Below the pieces are notes generated by a model that saw only the letters and a list, made by a program, of their open reading frames with translations, was not told where the DNA came from and searched no databases. A stretch of 6,403 nucleotides of DNA from Candidatus Nanopelagicales bacterium (GTDB lineage Bacteria; Actinomycetota; Actinomycetes; S36-B12; UBA10799): the NCBI GenBank assembly GCA_025455985.1, contig JALOLM010000266.1, positions 1 to 6,403 on the forward strand, in the 5' to 3' direction. Below, piece after piece: positions 1-4,683 of this stretch (the first letter of the stretch is position 1; each line of letters starts with the position of its first letter). The translations under genes were made by a program, and so were the position numbers.

Positions 1-300
1 GCCACCGCCGGTGACCGCGTAGGTTGTCACCGCGTTGTTCGTCGACACCGTGGGGGCCAGCGCCTGCACCGCGGCCAGGTTCAACGGGTAGGCCTGGTTG
101 TCCGTGAAGTACGTCTCAATGACGATCGCACCGTTACGCGCGTCGCTGGTGAGTGAGGCCTTGGCCGCGCTGGCGCGCTGGTTCAGGAAGACGGGGATGG
201 CAATGGCTGCCAGAATTCCGATGATGATGATCACGACGAGGAGCTCGATGAGGGTGAAGCCCTCTTCCTTCTCCCGCGCCGCTGCGATGCGTGCGAACAT
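1..300 (-). CDS. pilA: Type IV major pilin-like prepilin (3' part cut off by window edge)
   Basis: This is the structural subunit of a type IV pilus or pseudopilus, made as a prepilin in the inner membrane. The frame is open from ATG at 300 to position 1 (100 codons) without a stop, so the C-terminus lies outside. The first 14 residues form a short charged leader ending in Glu-Glu-Gly14. The prepilin peptidase site is Gly14|Phe15, followed by FTLIE, with the conserved Glu at mature position 5 (Glu19). A hydrophobic helix follows (about residues 17-39, ending IAIPVFLNQR). The next part (ASLTSDARNG... ETYFTDNQAYP) resembles the helix and alpha-beta start of actinobacterial pilins. The ribosome binding site AAGGAG lies 6 nt upstream. 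The gene has the same orientation as pilB/pilT/pilC but is separated from them by the HNH and phosphatase genes. The pilin class is clear; whether it is the major or a minor pilin is inferred. Confidence 0.93.
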   Translation of the reverse strand, partial: MFARIAAAREKEEGFTLIELLVVIIIIGILAAIAIPVFLNQRASAAKASLTSDARNGAIVIETYFTDNQAYPLNLAAVQALAPTVSTNNAVTTYAVTGGG

Positions 301-306
301 TTCGTA

Positions 307-312
307 CTCCTT
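307..312 (-). promoter_or_regulatory. Ribosome binding site of the pilin gene
   Basis: AAGGAG on the minus strand, 6 nt before the ATG at 300. It fixes the pilin start and gives the 14-residue leader expected for a type IV prepilin. Confidence 0.8.
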
Positions 313-319
313 CGGATGT

Positions 320-335
320 GGGGCTGTCGGGCCCC
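320..335 (-). promoter_or_regulatory. GC hairpin in the pilin 5' leader
   Basis: The arms GGGGC (320-324) and GCCCC (331-335) pair perfectly around a 6-nt loop and end 7 nt upstream of the AAGGAG site. No T-run follows, so it does not look like a terminator. A leader stem just ahead of the ribosome binding site could stabilise the abundant pilin mRNA or modulate its translation; this is inference. A possible -10 (TGTAAT, 369-364) would start transcription near 357 and include the stem, but I see no matching -35. Confidence 0.35.
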
Positions 336-399
336 AATTGCAATGACGCTGAAGGCATCGGCCATTACACATCCGTCTTGCAGTTCGACTCGCCTCGCT

Positions 400-441
400 T
401 CACCCGTTCGGACCTACCGATCGGCAGCCTCACCCGTTCGG
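400..441. repeat. 12-bp direct repeat, two copies 30 bp apart
   Basis: TCACCCGTTCGG occurs at 400-411 and again at 430-441 in the spacer between the pilin and phosphatase genes. The second copy is part of the perfect hairpin at 430-445; the first has lost the closing arm (it continues ACC instead of GTGA). The palindrome CCGATCGG (417-424) lies between them. They may be two binding half-sites, or a duplicated end of a small element. Confidence 0.55.
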
Positions 442-445
442 GTGA
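430..445 (-). terminator. Hairpin just after the phosphatase stop codon
   Basis: TCACCCGAACGGGTGA on the minus strand is a perfect inverted repeat (6-bp stem with a GAAC loop) starting 6 nt after the TAG of the histidine phosphatase gene. The position suits a transcription end or a 3'-stabilising stem ahead of the pilin gene. There is no T-tract, so an ordinary intrinsic terminator is not demonstrated. Confidence 0.4.
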
Positions 446-451
446 CAGCCA

Positions 452-1114
452 CTAGGTGCGCATCTCGTCGGTGAGGTGGTGGGTCAGGTTGTGGTAGTGC
501 AGCCACCAGTCCGGGCGGTTCAGCTGCGGGCGGTACTCGACGTGGGTGATGCCGGTGTGATGAGTCTCCACCGCCACGACACTCCACGGCCCCTTCTCGA
601 AGATGTACTCGAACACTGCCTCGATCACACCCGCGTGCGCCACGACCAGGATCCGGCGCTCGTCACCCTCAGGCGCGGTCATCCCCAGACGGTGCCGTCG
701 CGCGCTGGGAACGATCTCCTCGATGAAGGCACCCACCCGCGACCTGAACTGCATCCAGCTCTCACCGGTGGCGGTGACCGGGGTGTAAGGGTCGAGCGTT
801 CCCCACAGTTCGGGGGTGAAGGGCTCGAACTCCGCGGCGGGCACGGGTGAGCCGTCGGCGTGACAGGTGCCGATCTCGCGCAAGCCGTCCTGCAGCGTCG
901 GTTCCTGGCGGATTATCTGCGCGATGATCTGGGCTGTCTGCACCGTGCGCGCCACACTGCTGGCGTAGAACTCGGTGATGTGCAGGTGCTGATTGATCCA
1001 GTGGCCCGCCCGAGTGGCTTGCTCTTGGCCCAGGTCGGTCAGCGGCTCGTCGCGGTGCTCGACGGTGAGATCGCCGAGATTGACGTGACTCTGGCCGTGG
1101 CGAACCAAGTACAT
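452..1114 (-). CDS. Histidine phosphatase (phosphoglycerate mutase-like) family protein
   Basis: A cytosolic branch-1 histidine phosphatase of 220 residues, a usual length for the family. Numbering from the GTG at 1120 (222 aa): LVRHGQS at 5-11 carries the phospho-accepting His8 and Arg7; Arg58 (SSVARTVQTA) is the second phosphate-binding Arg; Glu82 (LREIG) fits the acid/base Glu; VVAHAG at 159-164 holds the second catalytic His162. No signal peptide or membrane segment is seen. The substrate cannot be told from sequence: the family includes mutases, sugar-phosphate and nucleotide phosphatases. I prefer the ATG at 1114 because AGGA (1127-1124) is 9 nt upstream of it but only 3 nt from the GTG at 1120. 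A TAGCGT -10-like hexamer (1133-1128) could instead give a leaderless GTG start. It is divergent from the HNH gene and has no obvious pilus role. Confidence 0.9.
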   Translation of the reverse strand: MYLVRHGQSHVNLGDLTVEHRDEPLTDLGQEQATRAGHWINQHLHITEFYASSVARTVQTAQIIAQIIRQEPTLQDGLREIGTCHADGSPVPAAEFEPFTPELWGTLDPYTPVTATGESWMQFRSRVGAFIEEIVPSARRHRLGMTAPEGDERRILVVAHAGVIEAVFEYIFEKGPWSVVAVETHHTGITHVEYRPQLNRPDWWLHYHNLTHHLTDEMRT

Positions 1115-1164
1115 ATGCACGTTTCCTACGCTACTTCTTCACTGCGACACGTGCGGAAAACCGG

Positions 1165-1173
1165 TGTGGATAA
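1165..1173 (-). promoter_or_regulatory. DnaA-box-like 9-mer
   Basis: TGTGGATAA on the plus strand is the exact complement of TTATCCACA, the high-affinity E. coli DnaA box. Actinobacterial boxes usually read TTGTCCACA or close to it. It is a single copy, one base upstream of the LexA palindrome, in the divergent promoter region. A 9-mer match arises by chance in a window this size only occasionally, but binding is not shown. Confidence 0.35.
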
Positions 1174-1174
1174 G

Positions 1175-1190
1175 TCGAACGGCTGTTCGA
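1175..1190 (+). promoter_or_regulatory. LexA operator (SOS box) of the HNH gene
   Basis: TCGAACGGCTGTTCGA is a perfect palindrome of TCGAAC and GTTCGA around 4 bp. This is the mycobacterial LexA consensus and agrees with the Gram-positive Cheo box CGAAC-N4-GTTCG. It ends 9 bp before the -10-like TAGACT (1200-1205), so bound LexA would cover the -35 region. It lies 22 bp upstream of the HNH ATG. Several 13E12 (DUF222/HNH) genes of Mycobacterium tuberculosis are known LexA targets, which makes the assignment coherent. The box is 61 bp upstream of the divergent phosphatase ATG and might affect that gene too. Confidence 0.82.
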
Positions 1191-1199
1191 TCGGGAGGG

Positions 1200-1205
1200 T
1201 AGACT
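1200..1205 (+). promoter_or_regulatory. -10 element for a predicted leaderless HNH transcript
   Basis: TAGACT fits TAnnnT. Counting its last base as -7 puts +1 at 1212, the A of the ATG, so the mRNA would have no 5' leader. This agrees with the poor ribosome binding context: GAGG is only 2 nt from the ATG and GGGAGG is 13 nt away. The -35 position falls inside the LexA palindrome and has no clear consensus. Confidence 0.45.
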
Positions 1206-1211
1206 GAGGCC

Positions 1212-2327
1212 ATGAATGGGGGCACCTTCTTCGACACGCTGGACACTCTGGTCGACGAACTGGAGGTCGGCGAATTGACGCTGCGCGCAGCTCAAGCCCA
1301 CCGTCTTGCCTGCATCGAAGCCTTGATGGACGCAGTCGGCGGCAGTGATTCCACGGTTGTGGCAGAAGGCGTGGAGTCGGAGGTCGCGGCCCTCCTGCAC
1401 GTTTCGACCCGCACGGCCTCCCGGATGTGTGACGAGGCCGCCCTCATCTGCGGTCGGCCGGCCATCTACGCCGCTCTGAGCGAAGGCCGCATTGACCTTA
1501 GCCGGGCCAAACTGATCGCGGTCCTCCTCGGTAGCGAGGATCTGCAGGAGCTGCTCGAGCAGGCGGCCATCCTCTACGCCTACACCCACACCACCCACGA
1601 ACTGCGTCGGTGGCTGCTGTCACGCCTGCCCGACGCAGGTGACGATGCGGCCCGCAAGACCGCTTTCGACAAGCGCTGCGTGCAGATCACACAGGATCGC
1701 GACGGGATGAGCGACCTGTACGCCTACCTGCCGAGCGAGGTCGCCGAGTCCTTGTTCGACACGCTGGACAGGCTGGCACGCGAGAACGTCGTACCCGACG
1801 AGACTCGCACGCTGGACCAGCGCCGGGCCGATGCCGTTGCAGATCTGCTTGACGAGCGCACGACGGTGACCACGCAGGTGAACGTCGTGCTGCCGGCCAC
1901 CGGGATAGGTGCCTCGGTGAATGGTTGCCCCATCCCCTGGCCGGCCGCTTGGCAACTCGCCGTAAGCGCCAGCGCCGGCTGGGCGGCCTGGCTGGCTGCT
2001 CCCGACGGCCGCGTGGTCAACACCTCCCCAGGCAAGTACCGGATACCGATGGCACTTGCCCGGACGGTCCGGGCACGCGATCAGCACTGCCGGTTCCCCG
2101 GCTGCCACGTCCCGGCTGCGCGCTGCGACCTCGACCATCTGGTGGCCTGGCCGCAGGGTCTGACCACCGACGAGAATCTTCACTGCCTGTGCCGGCGACA
2201 TCACAGGATCAAACATCAGACCGGCTGGAAAGTCACCCATTTGGGTGACAACGTGCTGGAGTGGACCAGCCCCGCGGGGCGCACCTACCGGACGCGGCCA
2301 CCAAATGCACTTGGGTATGCGGCGTGA
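1212..2327 (+). CDS. DUF222 / HNH endonuclease-domain protein (13E12 repeat family)
   Basis: A 371-residue protein with an N-terminal DUF222 helical region (about 15-260) and a C-terminal HNH nuclease fold (about 285-337). The HNH part starts RARDQHCRFPGC (Cys293, Cys298), continues AARCDLDH (His309 as the first catalytic residue), then NLHCLCRRHHRIKH with Asn322, Cys325/Cys327 and His331/His335, so the metal and zinc ligands look intact. This multicopy family is abundant in actinobacteria and is often linked to mobile DNA or homing; the precise substrate is unknown. Members commonly exceed 400 residues, so this one is compact. ATG 1212 is the only credible start and probably begins a leaderless mRNA under LexA control. 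It is convergent with pilC, 15 bp between stops, and has no pilus-related partner. No flanking inverted repeats or target duplication are visible, so recent insertion is inferred from its position only. Confidence 0.92.
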   Translation: MNGGTFFDTLDTLVDELEVGELTLRAAQAHRLACIEALMDAVGGSDSTVVAEGVESEVAALLHVSTRTASRMCDEAALICGRPAIYAALSEGRIDLSRAKLIAVLLGSEDLQELLEQAAILYAYTHTTHELRRWLLSRLPDAGDDAARKTAFDKRCVQITQDRDGMSDLYAYLPSEVAESLFDTLDRLARENVVPDETRTLDQRRADAVADLLDERTTVTTQVNVVLPATGIGASVNGCPIPWPAAWQLAVSASAGWAAWLAAPDGRVVNTSPGKYRIPMALARTVRARDQHCRFPGCHVPAARCDLDHLVAWPQGLTTDENLHCLCRRHHRIKHQTGWKVTHLGDNVLEWTSPAGRTYRTRPPNALGYAA

Positions 2328-2342
2328 TCAGCCACAACTGAC

Positions 2343-3480
2343 CTACTTGATCAACTCGAAGATCTTGAAGATCGGCATGTACAGGGCCACGATCATGGCT
2401 CCGATCATGCCGCCGACGACCGCGATCATGATCGGCTCGATGATCGAGGTCAAAGCTTCCGTGGTGGCCTCGACTTCTGCGTCGTAGAAGTCGGAGATCT
2501 TGTGCAGCATCTGCAAGCGACTCCCCCTGACGCACAGACTTCTCCACGTCCCGGACCGCCCGCGCGATGACCACGTTGCCCGTCGTGTCGGCCACGATGT
2601 CCAGCGACTGCAGGATGGGGACACCGGCGTGGATCATGGTGCCCAGGTTGCGACTGAAGCGGGACAACGCCACCTTCTGGAACAGCGAACCGAAGACGGG
2701 CGCCTTGAGCTTCATGGGGTCCACGACGTTGCGTACCCGAGGGTCGTTCTTGAACTTGCGCCACAGTGTGAGACCGACGATGAGCAGCACGATCAGGACT
2801 GGCATCGCCATCTTGAGGATGGACGAGATCGCTACCAGGATCCGGGTGGGCAGCGGCAGTACTCCGCCGAGGCTGTCGAACAAGCCCGCAAACACCGGCA
2901 CGATGAACAGCAACATGGCCGTCATCGAGATGATCGCGAACCCGAATACCACCGCCGGGTAGGTCATCGCCGACTTGATCTTCGCGCGCAGTTTCACCTC
3001 CGCCTCGAAGTTCTCCGCGAGCTGCAGCAGCACCGTGTCGAGGAAACCGCCGGTCTCCCCCGCCCGGGTCATGTTGACCATGATCGGAGGGAACACATCC
3101 GGGTGCTGGCCCAGAGCCTGCGACAGCGAGGACCCCTGTTCGACCGCGATCCGAACCGAGGCGTAAACCTCCGCCAGCTTCTTGTTCTCGGTCTGCTCGG
3201 CCAGGATCGACAGGGCACGCAGCAAAGACAGCCCAGAGTTGATCATTGTGGCGAACTGCCGCGCGGAGATGGCGAGGTCCTTCAACTTGACCTTGGCCCC
3301 CATGCCGGGCAGGTGCAGTTCCCGGTTGAGGCCGGCATTGGCCTCCGCGATGGAGATTGGCGCGTACCCCATCCCCTTGAGCTTCGTGGCGACCACCGAG
3401 GCCGACTCCGCATCGATGCGTCCGCGCACCAACTTGCCGGTCCGGTCGCGGACCTGGTAGTCGAACGTGGCCAGACTCAT
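2343..3480 (-). pseudogene. pilC: pilC, T4P inner-membrane platform gene, broken by an internal deletion with frameshift
   Basis: PilC (GspF/T2SSF family) is the inner-membrane platform that couples the PilB and PilT motors to pilin assembly. ATG 3480 overlaps the pilT stop (ATGA). Residues 1-323 are normal: an N-terminal region (1-70), the first T2SSF repeat (about 71-194, with HPDVFPPIMVNMTRAGETGG), two membrane segments (about 174-200 and 213-239), and the start of the second repeat (FSRNLGTMIHAGVPILQSL, ending RQGESLA at 2512). The matching continuation, MLHKISDFYD to FKIFELIK with the third membrane helix, lies in the +1 frame (2510-2346, stop TAG 2343-2345). The roughly 29-30 residues normally between these blocks, including the second FPP/GEE motif, are reduced to 4 nt, implying a loss of about 83-86 bp. 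The upstream frame runs on out of register for 92 residues to 2233. The cause may be a real deletion or an assembly error. The C-terminal piece has AGGGGGAG 10 nt before its ATG, so separate translation is conceivable. Confidence 0.88.
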
Positions 3481-4616
3481 GAGAGTCTGCCCAGCAGCCG
3501 GTTGAAGTCTTCGATGTGATGGCACTTGTCCACACCGAGCTCGTAGGTGATCCTGTTTCGGCGCACCAGCTCGGCCAGGCTCTGATCCATGGTCTGCATC
3601 CCGAACTTCGCCCCGGCCTGCATCGCGGAGTAGATCTGATGAGTCTTACCCTCGCGGATTAGGTTGCGGATCGCCGACGTGGCAACCAGCACCTCCGCGG
3701 CGGCCACCCGTCCCCGGCCGTCGGCGGTCTTGCACAGCGTCTGGCAGACAACCCCTTGCAGGGTGCCGGCCAACTGCTGGCGGATCTGCTGCTGCTGGTG
3801 TGGCGGGAACACGTCGATGATGCGATCGACCGTCTGCGCGGCGTCCTGGGTGTGCAGGGTCGCGAACACCAGGTGGCCGGTCTCGGCGGCGGTCAAGGCC
3901 ACCTGAATGGTCTCGAGGTCGCGCATCTCGCCGACCAGGATCACGTCGGGGTCCTGGCGCAGGACGTGCTTGAGCGCCTCGGCGAAAGAGTGGGTGTCAT
4001 GGCCCACCTCGCGCTGGTTCACCAGGCAGTTCCGGTGCCGGTGCAGGAACTCGATCGGGTCCTCAACGGTCATGATGTGGTCGTGCCGATTGGTGTTCAC
4101 GATGTCGATCAGTGCCGCCAGCGTGGTGCTCTTGCCCGAGCCGGTCGGTCCGGTCACGAGCACGAACCCACGCGGCAGCGAGGCGAAGTTCGCCACGGCC
4201 GGCGGGATGCCCAGAGACTCCAGATCCTTGATTTCGTACGGGATCATCCGGAAGGCCGCGCCGAGTGCGTCGCGCTGCTTGTACAGATTGACGCGGAATC
4301 GTGCGCGTCTGGGCAAGGCGTAGGAGAAGTCAAGTTCCAGCGCCTGCTCGAACTCCTCGCGCTGCTCCTGGGTGAGCATCGCGTAGAGAACACGCTGCAG
4401 CGATGCGGGTTTGAGGGCCGGCGTCCCGGGCAGCGGACGGAGGTTGCCCGCAACCCGCACTGTGGGCGGTGCACCGGCGGTCAGGTGCAGGTCGCTGGCA
4501 CCGAGATCCAGCATGGCTTCCAGCGCCTGGACAAGACTGATGTCCTCGGAGCGCACCTGCTGCTCGGTGGTGGGCCGCACGGGCGCCATGGGCGGTGGCA
4601 TGTTCTGAACCGACAT
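3477..4616 (-). CDS. pilT: PilT, type IV pilus retraction ATPase
   Basis: A cytoplasmic hexameric ATPase that powers pilus disassembly (twitching, DNA uptake). It has 379 residues; the family is usually about 345-380. The first 20 or so residues are Pro-rich, followed by a PAS-like N-terminal domain (about 28-130, with ASDLHLTAG). Walker A GPTGSGKST is at 156-164, the Asp box TVEDPIEF at 183-190, Walker B DVILVGEMRD at 224-233, and the His box TGHLVFATLHT at 246-256. The AIRNLIRE motif at 315-322 is the hallmark of retraction PilT and separates it from PilB and GspE. The frame is open further upstream to 4916, but ATG 4616 is chosen because GGAGG (4627-4623) lies 6 nt before it and the earlier part overlaps pilB. 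It follows pilB after 67 bp and shares an ATGA overlap with pilC, indicating one operon with translational coupling to the platform gene. Confidence 0.96.
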   Translation of the reverse strand: MSVQNMPPPMAPVRPTTEQQVRSEDISLVQALEAMLDLGASDLHLTAGAPPTVRVAGNLRPLPGTPALKPASLQRVLYAMLTQEQREEFEQALELDFSYALPRRARFRVNLYKQRDALGAAFRMIPYEIKDLESLGIPPAVANFASLPRGFVLVTGPTGSGKSTTLAALIDIVNTNRHDHIMTVEDPIEFLHRHRNCLVNQREVGHDTHSFAEALKHVLRQDPDVILVGEMRDLETIQVALTAAETGHLVFATLHTQDAAQTVDRIIDVFPPHQQQQIRQQLAGTLQGVVCQTLCKTADGRGRVAAAEVLVATSAIRNLIREGKTHQIYSAMQAGAKFGMQTMDQSLAELVRRNRITYELGVDKCHHIEDFNRLLGRLS

Positions 4617-4622
4617 CGACAA

Positions 4623-4627
4623 CCTCC
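4623..4627 (-). promoter_or_regulatory. Ribosome binding site that fixes the pilT start
   Basis: GGAGG on the minus strand, 6 nt before ATG 4616, in the 67-bp gap after pilB. It rules out the longer open frame reaching to 4916 inside pilB. Confidence 0.85.
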
Positions 4628-4683
4628 ACGAAGACTCACAGACGGTGTCGGCACAACCGCAGAACCCCTTGAGGACGCTGGCC

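Noticed and set aside
1165..1173. Replication origin at the DnaA box
   Set aside because: Only one box, no AT-rich unwinding region and no dnaA, dnaN or parAB genes nearby.
1131..1598. Minus-strand open frame opposite the start of the HNH gene
   Set aside because: It overlaps the spacer and the DUF222 region and shows no family features; coding signal belongs to the plus strand.
2325..2354. Paired TGATCA sites between the convergent HNH and pilC ends as a bidirectional terminator
   Set aside because: Each TGATCA is a self-palindrome; no GC stem with a T-run forms across the 15-bp gap.
2523..2527. Run of five G (minus strand) in pilC as the source of the frameshift
   Set aside because: RQGESLA reads correctly in the original frame on both sides of the run; the shift occurs afterwards, and a slip would not remove about 29 residues.
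2500..3519. Long plus-strand open frame (339 codons) opposite pilC
   Set aside because: Antisense shadow in GC-rich coding DNA; the minus strand encodes recognisable PilC and the plus product has low-complexity Arg/His/Gln-rich composition.
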